A DNA stretch of 64,000 bases from the NCBI RefSeq assembly GCF_026167665.1, contig NZ_CP098740.1:6200001-6264000 (forward strand). Reading direction: 5' to 3'. Made by a program: the position numbers and the translations under genes. Positions 1 to 7,688 of this stretch are shown piece by piece. The notes below the pieces were generated by a model. It ran no database searches. It was not told the origin of the DNA and was given only the letters and a program-made list of their open reading frames with translations. Within the stretch, counting starts at the first letter, position 1. Every line of letters begins with the position of its first letter. This stretch comes from Streptomyces drozdowiczii (GTDB taxonomy: Bacteria; Actinomycetota; Actinomycetes; Streptomycetales; Streptomycetaceae).

Positions 1-136
1 CAACGTTGTCAACGACGTGAGGATGCTCCTCCTGCCGGTCCGGGGTGTCAAGGCTCCCCGGAACCCGCCCGTCCGGCCGGGCCGCCCCCCCGTACAACAG
101 CCCGGCCCGCGCACCCGGTTGATCCGGGGGCGTCCG
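1..136. other. Left-edge intergenic stretch with weak hairpin
   Basis: No gene is visible here. Bases 1-8 read CAACGTTG, the core of the palindrome found again in the 55-62 kb glycan locus; because the window begins here the flanks cannot be judged. GCCGGGC at 76-82 can pair with GCCCGGC at 100-106 across a 17-base loop, which could form a terminator for helD, whose stop codon lies just to the right. Both readings are weak. Confidence 0.3.
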
Positions 137-2371
137 TCAGCGCAGGGACGCCGGAAGCGCCTCCCGGTGCAGGATGCCCAGCCGCTGCGTGGCCCGGGTC
201 AGCGCCACGTACAGGTCGCTCGTCCCGAACCGGCCGGGCTCCACCACCAGGACGTGGTCGAATTCGAGGCCCTTGGCCTGCCGGGGCCCCAGCAGCACCA
301 CCGTGCGGGTCAGATCCGGCTCGCCGCCGGGCACCACCCCGTCCAGCGGCGCCGCGATCTCCTCGTGCAGCTCGCGCGGCGCGATCACCGCGAGGCGCCC
401 CTCGGCGGGCGTCAGCTCCTCGACCGCCCGCGCCACCGCACCCGCCAGGTCCGCCCCGGAGTCCCGGACCCACGGCACCTCGCCCGTGGAGCGCACCGAG
501 CCCGGCGGCTCGAACGACGGGTCCTCGGCCCGCAGCACCTTCGCCGCGACCTCCATCACCTCGGCCGGCGTACGGTAGTTGACCGCGAGCCGCACATGCT
601 CGTACCGGTCGCCCACGTACGGCTCCAGGATGTCCTGCCACGAGCCGACCCCGGCCTCCTCCGAGGTCTGCGCCGGGTCGCCCACCAGCGTCATCGACCG
701 GGTCGGCGACCGCCGCATCAGCAGCCGCCACGCCATCGGCGACAGCTCCTGCGCCTCGTCCACGATGATGTGCCCGAACGCCCACGTCCGGTCGGCGGCG
801 GCCCGCTCGGCCGCGCTGCGGTGGTCGGCCTCCTCCTGGCGCTCGGCCATCCGCTCCGCGTCGATGATGTCGTGCGCGGCCAGCAGCTCCGACTCCTCGT
901 CCTCGAACTCGAAGGACTCCGAGCCCCGGGACAGCTCCAGGACGCCCTGGGCGTACGCGATCCGCTCCTGGCGCTCCGCCTCGGCCGCCGCCCGCTCGGC
1001 GCTGTCGTCCGTCCCGAGCAGTTCGGCGGCCTCGTCCAGCAGCGGCACGTCCGCCGGTGTCCACGCGCTCTCGCCGGGCGCCCGCCGGATGGCCTCGGCG
1101 TCCGCCTCCGGCAGGTGGACCGGCTCGGCCAGGAAGTCGGCGAGGAAGCCCTCGGGGGTGAGGGCCGGCCACAGCTCCTCGATCGCCGCGTGCACCTCCT
1201 GGCTGACCGCGACCGCCTTGCCGAGCTGGGCGATGTCGTCCGGACCCAGGAAGTTCGGCCCGCCGTACGGGTCGGCGCCGATGCGCTCGGTGAGCTGGGC
1301 GGTCAGCGCGTCGATGATCCGGAACGCGAAGTGCGGCCGGGCGAGGTTGTGCGGCAGCCGGGTGTCGCGGGCCGCCTGCCGGGCCTCGTAGGCGATCTCC
1401 CAGTCCAGGATCAGGTCCCCGTCGTCGTGCGGGACGATCAGCGGGGCACCCGGCTCGGGCAGCAGCTGCCGGTCCCGCACGGCGAGCTCCAGGGCCTCGG
1501 CCATGGCCGCGCCGCCCTTCACCGCCGCCGCCCGGGGCGTGTCCGTGCCGCGCGCGTGGACACCGGGGAACAGCTCGGCCTGGGTGGCGAGGAGGACGCC
1601 GGTCTCACCGAGCGAGGGGAGCACCTCGCCGATGTAGCCGAGGAAGGCCGGGTTCGGGCCCACGATGAGGACCGCGCGCTTGGCCAGCAGCTCGCGCTGC
1701 TCGTACAGCAGGAACGCCGCCCGGTGCAGGGCGACGGCCGTCTTGCCGGTGCCGGGCCCGCCCTCGACCACCAGGACGCCCCGGTGCGGTGCCCGGATGA
1801 TGCGGTCCTGCTCGGCCTGAATGGTCCGCACGATGTCCGCCATGCGTCCGGTCCGCGCCGAGTTCACCGCGGCGAGCAGGACCGTGTCGCCGCTCGGGTC
1901 CTCGAAACCGGTGCGCTCGCGGTCCCCGACGTCCAGGATCTCGTCGTGCAGCTCGGTGACCGTGCGGCCCTCGGTCGTGAGGTGGCGGCGCCTGCGCAGA
2001 CCCATCGGGGTGTGACTGGTGGCGAGATAGAAGGGGCGGGCGACCGGGGCGCGCCAGTCGATCAGCAAAGGCGTGTGCTCGGTGTCGTCCTCGCGGATTC
2101 CGATACGGCCGATATGGTGCGCGACGCCGTTCGTGAGATCGATGCGCCCGAAACAGAGCGAGCCGTCCACCGCGTTCAGCGCGGCGAGCAGACCGGAGCG
2201 CTCGGCGACCAGGACATCGCGTTCGAGCCGGGCCTGCTGGCCGGTGCCGACCGGCGTCAGGGCGTCCTGGACCTGCTCGGCGGCGTCACCGCGCAGTACG
2301 TCGACACGGTGGTGGAGCCGGTCGATGTATTCCTGTTCCTTCTGCAATTCGGCGCTTTCCCGAGTTGACAA
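137..2371 (-). CDS. helD: HelD-like UvrD/Rep-family helicase (RNA polymerase recycling factor)
   Basis: Superfamily 1 ATPase of the HelD type, which in Gram-positive bacteria removes stalled RNA polymerase from DNA and can protect it from rifamycins. Visible motifs: a charged N-terminal coiled-coil segment, Walker A GGPGTGKT near residue 205, motif II DEAQE near 537, GDPAQT, NYRTPAEV, and the C-terminal motif VALTRATQRLG near 724. The length, 744 residues, is normal for the family. The open frame reaches 2446, but the TTG at 2371 has an AGGGAG ribosome site and starts MSTRESAELQKEQEYIDR, where family similarity begins, so TTG is preferred. It is transcribed alone, behind its own leader. HelD versus the rifamycin-resistance paralogue HelR cannot be decided by eye. 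Confidence 0.9.
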   Translation of the reverse strand: MSTRESAELQKEQEYIDRLHHRVDVLRGDAAEQVQDALTPVGTGQQARLERDVLVAERSGLLAALNAVDGSLCFGRIDLTNGVAHHIGRIGIREDDTEHTPLLIDWRAPVARPFYLATSHTPMGLRRRRHLTTEGRTVTELHDEILDVGDRERTGFEDPSGDTVLLAAVNSARTGRMADIVRTIQAEQDRIIRAPHRGVLVVEGGPGTGKTAVALHRAAFLLYEQRELLAKRAVLIVGPNPAFLGYIGEVLPSLGETGVLLATQAELFPGVHARGTDTPRAAAVKGGAAMAEALELAVRDRQLLPEPGAPLIVPHDDGDLILDWEIAYEARQAARDTRLPHNLARPHFAFRIIDALTAQLTERIGADPYGGPNFLGPDDIAQLGKAVAVSQEVHAAIEELWPALTPEGFLADFLAEPVHLPEADAEAIRRAPGESAWTPADVPLLDEAAELLGTDDSAERAAAEAERQERIAYAQGVLELSRGSESFEFEDEESELLAAHDIIDAERMAERQEEADHRSAAERAAADRTWAFGHIIVDEAQELSPMAWRLLMRRSPTRSMTLVGDPAQTSEEAGVGSWQDILEPYVGDRYEHVRLAVNYRTPAEVMEVAAKVLRAEDPSFEPPGSVRSTGEVPWVRDSGADLAGAVARAVEELTPAEGRLAVIAPRELHEEIAAPLDGVVPGGEPDLTRTVVLLGPRQAKGLEFDHVLVVEPGRFGTSDLYVALTRATQRLGILHREALPASLR

Positions 2372-2405
2372 AACAGCTCCCTGACGGATATGGTGATTCT
2401 TGTTG

Positions 2406-2478
2406 GCCCCCGGTGAGGGGCCTTTTCTGTGGGCGCACAGAACCACTAAATATACGTGAGAAAATCCCCGGTCCGCAA
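2406..2478 (-). promoter_or_regulatory. helD promoter and leader with two inverted repeats
   Basis: On the minus strand TTGCGG (2473-2478) and TATATT (2450-2455) are 17 bases apart, a good vegetative-type promoter. Downstream come two inverted repeats: TTCTGTG-CGCC-CACAGAA (2426-2443), close to the expected transcription start, and GGCCCC...GGGGCC (2406-2423) inside the leader before the TTG start. They may be an operator and an attenuator respectively. The published rifamycin-associated element (GGGGCTTGC...) was looked for and not found. The promoter call is seen; regulatory roles are inferred. Confidence 0.5.
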
Positions 2479-2495
2479 TTGCGCACCGGGGATTT
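2462..2495 (-). terminator. Near-perfect 34-bp palindrome, terminator of the dhb operon
   Basis: AAATCCCCGGT (2462-2472) pairs perfectly with ACCGGGGATTT (2485-2495), and the centre CGCAATTGCG is itself palindromic, so only two bases of 34 break symmetry. It lies 16 bases beyond the dhbB stop codon and fits a rho-independent terminator with A/T flanks. It also overlaps the -35 element of the helD promoter, so read-through, termination and helD initiation may interfere with each other. Confidence 0.7.
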
Positions 2496-2510
2496 CGCGT
2501 GCTTGTCCGC

Positions 2511-3143
2511 TCAGATCTCCTTCAGCAGCGCGTCCGTCGTCGTCACGACCGCGCAGCGGCCCGCCGCCCAGCGCAGCGCCATGTCGTGCTCCTCGCGCGA
2601 GAAGTCCGCGACCGCGTCGGCCACCACGAACGCCTGGATGTCGCGCATCCACGCGTCGGCGGCGCTCATCAGGACGCCGATGTGCGCGTACACGCCGGTG
2701 ATCACCAGCTGGTCGCGGCCGGCGTCGCGGATGAGGGATTCCAGCTCGGTGCGGACGAACGCGCTGTACTTCCACTTGGTGAGCACCGTGTCGCCCGGCG
2801 CGGGCGCCACCTCGTCCGGTGACGCCAGTGCCTCCGGGTCGTCCGCCATCCCCGGCCCCCAGAAGTCCAATTGGAGGCCGCGCTCCTCCGGGGTCTGGCC
2901 GCCGCGCTGCGCCGAGTGCACCACCGGGACTCCGGCGCGGCGGGCGGCCTCGATCACGCGGGCGGTGTTCGCGAGCATGCCGGTCAGCGGCTCCTCGCCG
3001 GGGCGGTACGCGCGCAGGAAGTGGTTCTGGAGGTCGTGGACGAGCAGCACGGCGCGCGCGGGGTCGACGGTCCACGCGACCCGGTTCGCCGGGAGCTCGT
3101 CGGCGCCGGGCAGGGGATAGGGGGCGATGGCGGGAAGTGCCAT
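2511..3143 (-). CDS. dhbB: Isochorismatase (DhbB/EntB-type, no carrier-protein domain)
   Basis: Hydrolyses the vinyl ether of isochorismate to 2,3-dihydro-2,3-dihydroxybenzoate, the second step from chorismate to the catechol siderophore precursor 2,3-DHB. It is 210 residues long: the isochorismate lyase domain alone, without the aryl carrier domain fused in EntB/DhbB. The catalytic Asp is seen in LLVHDLQNHF (D37) and the Lys in TKWKYSAF (K123). The usual nucleophilic Cys of related amidohydrolases is replaced (GVYAHIGVL), as in true isochorismate hydrolases such as PhzD. It is last in a leftward operon, 33 bases after dhbE. A separate carrier protein must be encoded elsewhere. Confidence 0.85.
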   Translation of the reverse strand: MALPAIAPYPLPGADELPANRVAWTVDPARAVLLVHDLQNHFLRAYRPGEEPLTGMLANTARVIEAARRAGVPVVHSAQRGGQTPEERGLQLDFWGPGMADDPEALASPDEVAPAPGDTVLTKWKYSAFVRTELESLIRDAGRDQLVITGVYAHIGVLMSAADAWMRDIQAFVVADAVADFSREEHDMALRWAAGRCAVVTTTDALLKEI

Positions 3144-3176
3144 GGGGGAAGCCTTTCGGTGCCGCGCGGGGCGGAC

Positions 3177-4835
3177 TCAGTTCTGTGCGGGGGGAGTTGA
3201 CGCGGAGGTGGGGACGGAATCGGTGCGCAGGCCCTTCTTGCTGACCTTGCCGATCCCCGTCTGCGGGAACACGTCCACGAATTCGACGAGGTCGGGCACC
3301 TTGTACGCGGCGATTCCGCGTTCACGTACATGCCGCTTCACGGCGAGCGCCCCGGGCGATTCGGCGCCCTCGCGCAGAATTACGTACGCCAGAGTGCGTT
3401 CACCGAGATACGGGTCGGCCACCCCGACCACCGACACGTCGTGCACCGCCGGGTGGGCCAGGATGATGTTCTCGATCTCCTCCGGCGCGACCTTCTCGCC
3501 GCCCCGGTTGATCTGGTCCTTGGCCCGCCCCTCCACGACGAGATGGCCGCTCGGGGTGCGGCGCACGATGTCGCCCGTGCGGTAGAACCCGTCCTCGGTG
3601 AACGCGGTCCTGTTGTGCTCGGGGGCGCGCCAGTAGCCCCGGATCGTGTACGGCCCCCGGGTCAGCAGGTGCCCGAACTGCCCTTCGGGGACCTCCTGTC
3701 CGGCGTCGTCCACGATGCGGATCTCGTCGTCCTCGGAGATCGGCCGGCCCTGGGTGGAGACGACGGTCTCGTAGTCGTCGTCCAGGCGCGTGTAGTTGAC
3801 GAGGCCCTCGGCCATGCCGAAGACCTGCATCAGCCGGCAGCCGAGCGCCGGTTCGAGGCGCCGGGCGGCCGTCTCGCTGTACTTGGCGCCGCCGACCAGA
3901 ATCAGTTCGAGGCTCGACAGGTCCCGCTCCGCCGAAGCGGCCGCGTCCGTCCACACCAGGGCGAGCGGCGGCACCATGCCCGTCATGGTGACGCGCTCTT
4001 GCTCGATGACCGGGAACGCCGTGGCCGGGTCGGGGCGCGGGCAGAGGACCACGGTGCCGCCCGCGTACAGCGTGCCGAGCCAACCGGGGCTGCTCATCGG
4101 GAAGTTGTGCGCGGCGGGCAGGACCACGAGGAAGCGGGTGTCCGCGTCGACGCCGCAGATCTCGTTGGAGCCGCGCAGCGAGTAGATGTAGTCGTCGTGC
4201 GTACGGGGGATGAGCTTGGGCACCCCCGTGGTGCCGCCGGACAGCTGGAGGAAGGCCAGGTCGTGCGGCTCGGGCCCGTCCTCGGGCTCCCCGGCGGCGT
4301 CGCACGGCACATCGGACAGGGCGGTGTGCTCGCCCGGGTCGCCGACGACGAAGACGTGCTTCAGGGTGGGCGCCTGCTTCCGTACGGCGGTGGCCAGCGC
4401 GCGGTGGTCGAATCCGGCGTGCCGGTCCGGGATGACGTAGGCGACGGCCTCGGCGAAGGAGCAGAAGTAGCCGATCTCCGTCTCGCGGTGGGCGGGCAGC
4501 GCGTACACCGGGAGCGCGCCGATCCGGAAGAGGGCGAAGACGACCTCGGCGAACTCGGCGATGTTGGGCAGTTGGACGACGACCCGGTCGCCCTTGGCTA
4601 TCCCGCGCGCCCGGAAGCCGGCCGCCAGCCGGGCCGCGCGCTCGTCCAGCTCCCGGTACGTCCAGGCGCGGCGCTCGGGCGCGGGGTCGATCAGCGCGAC
4701 GCGGTCGCCGTGGGCCTCGGCCCGTTCGCGCAGCATGCCGGTGAAGGTCTCGCCGCGCCAGTGCCCGGCCGCGCGGTAACGGGCGGCGAACTCCGCGGGC
4801 CAGGTCGGGGCGTCTTCGTACGGTGCAGCAGTCAT
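3177..4835 (-). CDS. dhbE: 2,3-dihydroxybenzoate-AMP ligase
   Basis: Stand-alone adenylation enzyme that activates 2,3-dihydroxybenzoate as its adenylate and loads it onto an aryl carrier protein for siderophore assembly. At 552 residues it is the normal DhbE/EntE size. The adenylate-forming core motifs are present: phosphate loop [27 protein letters not shown] (the His-Asn pair that contacts the aryl acid in DhbE), [18 protein letters not shown], and the C-terminal catalytic lysine in [15 protein letters not shown] start 4835 is preceded by GGAGACC. It sits between dhbA (52-base gap) and dhbB. The substrate could be salicylate instead, but the flanking dhbA and dhbB favour 2,3-DHB. Confidence 0.9.
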   Translation of the reverse strand: MTAAPYEDAPTWPAEFAARYRAAGHWRGETFTGMLRERAEAHGDRVALIDPAPERRAWTYRELDERAARLAAGFRARGIAKGDRVVVQLPNIAEFAEVVFALFRIGALPVYALPAHRETEIGYFCSFAEAVAYVIPDRHAGFDHRALATAVRKQAPTLKHVFVVGDPGEHTALSDVPCDAAGEPEDGPEPHDLAFLQLSGGTTGVPKLIPRTHDDYIYSLRGSNEICGVDADTRFLVVLPAAHNFPMSSPGWLGTLYAGGTVVLCPRPDPATAFPVIEQERVTMTGMVPPLALVWTDAAASAERDLSSLELILVGGAKYSETAARRLEPALGCRLMQVFGMAEGLVNYTRLDDDYETVVSTQGRPISEDDEIRIVDDAGQEVPEGQFGHLLTRGPYTIRGYWRAPEHNRTAFTEDGFYRTGDIVRRTPSGHLVVEGRAKDQINRGGEKVAPEEIENIILAHPAVHDVSVVGVADPYLGERTLAYVILREGAESPGALAVKRHVRERGIAAYKVPDLVEFVDVFPQTGIGKVSKKGLRTDSVPTSASTPPAQN

Positions 4836-4887
4836 CGTTCCAGGTCTCCAGGGGGAGGGCCGTTTTCGGGGGCGCCGGGCGGACGGA

Positions 4888-5724
4888 TCAGGCGCGCAGG
4901 GTGGCGCCGCCGTCGACGTACAGGTCGTGCAGGGTGATGTGGCGGGCCCGGTCGGAGACGAGGAAGGCGACCGCCTCGGCGATGTCGGCCGGCTCGGCGA
5001 TCCTGCCCAGCGGTATGCCCGTGCGGTAGCTCGCCAGGTCCCCGGCTATGACGCGCCGCGCGGCGGGCCCGTCGTCGTGCGCCTCACCGGCCGGCCACAT
5101 CCCGCGCTGCATGTCGGTGAGCGTGGAGCCGGGCGAGACGGTGTTGCAGCGGACGCCCCGGGGGGCCAGCTCCAGGCCGAGGCACTTGGTGAACATGACG
5201 GAGGCGGCCTTCGAGGCGGCGTACGCCGCCATGGTCGTACGGGGGATGCCGGCGGCGTTGGACGCGACGGTGACGATGCTGCCCGCGCCCCGGTCCGCCA
5301 TCCGGCCCGCCACGGACCGCGAGACGTGGAAGACCCCGTCGGTGTTGACGGCGAAGGTCGCCCGCCAGTCCTCGTCGGTCAGCTCGGTGACGGGTGAACA
5401 GCGCAGGATCCCGGCCACGTTGACCGCGATGTCGAGGGCGCCGAGCGTGTCCTCCGCATCCGCGACCAGGGCCTCGACGGCCGCCGCGTCCGTGACGTCC
5501 AGCGTCCGGGCCACGACGCTCCCCTCGTACTCCCGGGCGAGGGCGTCGACGCCCTCCGGGGCCGCGTCGGTCGCCAGGACCCGGCAGCCGCGCGCGACGA
5601 GCGCCCGCACGACCGCCTCTCCTATACCGCGTCCGGCTCCTGTCACGAGGGCCAGCCGCCCGGCGAGTTCCTGGTCGGCGGGGGCGACGGAATGACGGGA
5701 AGAAGGGGCGGAACGCGGCGCCAT
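4888..5724 (-). CDS. dhbA: 2,3-dihydro-2,3-dihydroxybenzoate dehydrogenase
   Basis: Short-chain dehydrogenase that oxidises 2,3-dihydro-2,3-DHB to 2,3-dihydroxybenzoate with NAD+. The cofactor loop [11 protein letters not shown], the structural VNVAG motif and the catalytic YAASK are all visible in 278 residues. A polar N-terminal tail of about 20 residues precedes the fold, so a slightly later start is possible. It is the first gene of the leftward dhbA-dhbE-dhbB operon and lies directly behind an iron box, so it is expected to be derepressed under iron limitation. Isochorismate synthase (DhbC/EntC) and the peptide synthetase are not in the window, so this is a partial siderophore locus. Confidence 0.87.
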   Translation of the reverse strand: MAPRSAPSSRHSVAPADQELAGRLALVTGAGRGIGEAVVRALVARGCRVLATDAAPEGVDALAREYEGSVVARTLDVTDAAAVEALVADAEDTLGALDIAVNVAGILRCSPVTELTDEDWRATFAVNTDGVFHVSRSVAGRMADRGAGSIVTVASNAAGIPRTTMAAYAASKAASVMFTKCLGLELAPRGVRCNTVSPGSTLTDMQRGMWPAGEAHDDGPAARRVIAGDLASYRTGIPLGRIAEPADIAEAVAFLVSDRARHITLHDLYVDGGATLRA

Positions 5725-5768
5725 GGTCTTGGGGTCTCCCTGTGACGGTGAACGAGGGGCGGCAACAC

Positions 5769-5787
5769 TTAGGTAAGCCTAACCATA
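5769..5787 (-). promoter_or_regulatory. DmdR/IdeR iron box in front of dhbA
   Basis: TTAGGTAAGCCTAACCATA matches the actinobacterial iron-box consensus (TTAGGTGAGCCTAACCTAA in this orientation) at 16 of 19 positions. On the minus strand a -10-like TATGGT (5782-5787) overlaps it, so Fe2+-loaded DmdR/IdeR would block initiation. It lies 45 bases upstream of the dhbA start. Confidence 0.8.
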
Positions 5788-6154
5788 GAGTGATCACGCC
5801 GACGAGGGGGTCCGAATCCGCGATCCCGGCCGTTTCCCGGGTTGCCTCATGTCCCTTTTGAGCCTATTTAGGCAAAAGGTCAATTGCGGGCGTTCGGGGT
5901 GGTTTTGATGATGTCAGATGATCTCAAAACGGACGAATGCTGCCATTGTGTCCTCAGTGGGCAGCGTCACGTCAGCCGTTTCTGACGCGCAATCCGATCT
6001 CCCGGTTCCCAGTCGTGCCAAGAAATTTGACTTCCCCCGGCGCGGGCGATCATGAGCATTTCCTTTGATTGATCTTGCAAAACAATTGTGATCAGCAATT
6101 CCGGGCTTGTTCCGGCCGTCGTTTCTCGCTTACGGTCCCGTCATCAATCCGGAT
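5788..6154. other. Long divergent intergenic region
   Basis: About 370 bases between the dhb operon and the riboswitch of the next gene, with no convincing coding frame. It is clearly less GC-rich than its surroundings. CCTTTTGAGCCTA (5854-5866) and TAGGCAAAAGG (5869-5879) form an imperfect hairpin around GCCTA-TT-TAGGC. The promoters of both flanking units must lie here, but no clean -35/-10 pair stands out. Confidence 0.5.
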
Positions 6155-6320
6155 GGAACGCCGAATCCTGCCGCCGTCCGGGAACCCGACCACTCACGTA
6201 CGGCAGGAGCGGGGGACCCAGGTTTGCCGCCGGTCCGGAATCCGGAGCGGCTAGGGGTGAAGTCGCCATGCGCGACCGGACATCTCCAGTCCGAACCCGA
6301 CAGCTCACCTCGCAGGCGAC
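6155..6320 (+). ncRNA. ydaO-type cyclic di-AMP riboswitch
   Basis: The leader carries the conserved blocks of the ydaO-yuaA riboswitch: GCGGGGGACCCA (about 6210-6222), TAGGGGTGAAGTCGCC (about 6252-6268) and, at the 3' end, GAACCCGACAGCTCACCTCG followed by CAGGC (to 6318), which closes the structure. In actinobacteria this class sits in front of LysM, Rpf and other cell-wall hydrolase genes and switches them off when c-di-AMP is high. The ribosome site GGAGAGG follows directly after it. Edges are approximate, particularly the 5' one. Confidence 0.85.
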
Positions 6321-6336
6321 GGAGAGGAAATACGCC

Positions 6337-7202
6337 ATGCCCATCACGGGTAAGCACCGTCGTGCCAAGTCCGCGTCCCTGACCCGCGGTTTCATCGCCG
6401 TCAGCGCGGGCGGAGCCGTTCTCGCGCTCCCCCTGATCTCGGCCGGATCGGCTTCCGCCGCCCCCGCCAAGACCGTCGTCGCCGAAAAGGCCGCGGCCCC
6501 GACTTCCGTCGCCGGCAAGGAAATTGCCGTGCGCAAGGCCACGCCCACCACCTATTCCGTGGTGTCCGGCGATTCGCTTTACAAGATCGCCCAGGGGCAT
6601 TCCCTCAGCGGCGGCTGGGAGCGGCTGTACAAGGACAACCGCGGTGCGGTCGGCAGCAACCCCGACCTCATTCACCCGGGCCTGAAGCTCACCATCGGCG
6701 CCAAGTCCGAGGCCGCCGCCCCGAAGGCCGCGAAGAAGAGCGCGTTCAAGGCGGAGACCGCCGAGAAGAACGGCGACACCGCCCCCGGACCGAGAGCGCC
6801 GACCGCGCCGACCGCTCCGAGCGCACGGTTGTCCCGGTCGCCGCCGAGAAGCCCGCCGAGACCCAGGCGTCCGTCACGTACACCGACGACCTCGACGGCT
6901 GGATCAAGGAATCCCTGGCGATCATGGGGCAGCAGGGCATCCCCGGCAGCTACGACGGCATCTACCGCAACATCATGCGCGAGTCCTCGGGCAACCCGAT
7001 GGCGATCAACAACTGGGACATCAACGCCGTCAACGGCACCCCCTCCAAGGGTCTGCTCCAGGTGATCCAGCCCACCTTCGACGCCTACCACGTGCCCGGT
7101 ACGTCGACGGACATCTACGACCCGGTCGCCAACATCACGGCCGCGTGCAACTACGCCGCCGCCACGTACGGCTCGATGGACAACGTCTTCGGCGCGTACT
7201 GA
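6337..7202 (+). CDS. Secreted LysM-SLT lytic transglycosylase-like protein (frame broken once)
   Basis: Cell-wall hydrolase: a basic, Sec-like signal peptide ending near SASAAP, a LysM peptidoglycan-binding domain around residues 69-115 (YSVVSGDSLYKIAQGHS), an Ala/Lys-rich linker, then an SLT/lysozyme-like domain (IYRNIMRESSGNP with the catalytic Glu, GLLQVIQPTF). The frame shifts within CCCCC at 6782-6786; adding one C restores a continuous 288-residue protein, so this is probably a sequence error rather than a dead gene. The ATG at 6337 has GGAGAGGAA upstream and follows the c-di-AMP riboswitch. Peptidoglycan turnover during germination or growth is inferred from riboswitch-linked relatives. 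Confidence 0.8.
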
Positions 7203-7240
7203 TCCACACCGGCCCCGCGCTCGGGGCAGGGCCGTGAGCA

Positions 7241-7276
7241 GGGGTGGAAAGAAGCGGAAGCGCTTCTTTCCACCCC
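7241..7276 (+). terminator. 16-bp stem terminator
   Basis: GGGGTGGAAAGAAGCG (7241-7256) pairs perfectly with CGCTTCTTTCCACCCC (7261-7276) over a GAAG loop and is followed by TTTC. It lies 38 bases after the stop codon of the LysM-SLT gene. Confidence 0.85.
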
Positions 7277-7381
7277 TTTCGCGTGCCCTGCCGCCCGCGG
7301 CGGCGCCGGCGCCCGTCCCGGAATGCGAGGGCACGGCAGGACGTGGATGCTGGAACGGTCAGCGTCTCTAGGAGGTCAGTC

Positions 7382-7570
7382 ATGGGCATGCTCGACAAGA
7401 TCAAGGACATGATCAAGGGGCATCCGGACCAGGCCCGCCAGGGAGTCGAGAAGGGCGGCGACTACGTCGACAAGAAGACCGGCGGCAAGTACGGCGGCCA
7501 GGTCGACTCGGCTCAGCAGAAGATGAACGACCAGCTCGGCGACCGCCGCCCGCCCGACCAGGGCCGGTAG
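7382..7570 (+). CDS. Small MT0933-type (putative antitoxin) protein
   Basis: A 62-residue soluble protein beginning MGMLDKIKDMIKGHPDQARQ, rich in Lys, Asp, Gln and Gly. The repeated pattern GVEKGGDYVDKKTGGKYGGQVD matches the MT0933/Rv0909 family, annotated as antitoxins but also resembling stress-induced CsbD-like proteins. A perfect AGGAGG precedes the ATG. No toxin gene is adjacent, so an antitoxin role is unsupported here. It stands alone between two strong terminators. Confidence 0.75.
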   Translation: MGMLDKIKDMIKGHPDQARQGVEKGGDYVDKKTGGKYGGQVDSAQQKMNDQLGDRRPPDQGR

Positions 7571-7589
7571 GCGCTCGCACGGACCGTAC

Positions 7590-7630
7590 GGGAGCGGTGG
7601 ACGCCACAGCCGGTGGTGTCCACCGCTCCC
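7590..7630 (+). terminator. 13-bp stem terminator
   Basis: GGGAGCGGTGGAC (7590-7602) pairs perfectly with GTCCACCGCTCCC (7618-7630). It starts 20 bases after the small MT0933-type gene and isolates it from the downstream phosphatase. Confidence 0.8.
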
Positions 7631-7688
7631 GCGCGTCCGGGGCGGCCTCCGACGTGCCGCGCGGCCCGCCCGGGAGCATCCTTGCTGT

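Noticed and set aside
2400..2500. Rifamycin-associated element marking the gene as helR
   Set aside because: None of the three palindromes matches the GGGGCTTGC-type inverted repeat described for that element.
5854..5879. Second iron box or terminator in the dhbA upstream region
   Set aside because: The GCCTA-TT-TAGGC hairpin resembles half an iron box but lacks the TTAGG...CCTAA outer bases and needs a bulge; kept only as a note in the intergenic entry.
6782..6786. Programmed -1 frameshift in the LysM-SLT gene
   Set aside because: No X-XXY-YYZ slippery site or obvious downstream stimulator, and eight identical-type breaks in unrelated genes favour a sequence artefact.
7382..7570. Toxin-antitoxin pair at the MT0933-type gene
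   Set aside because: The gene is isolated between two terminators and no toxin-like gene is adjacent.
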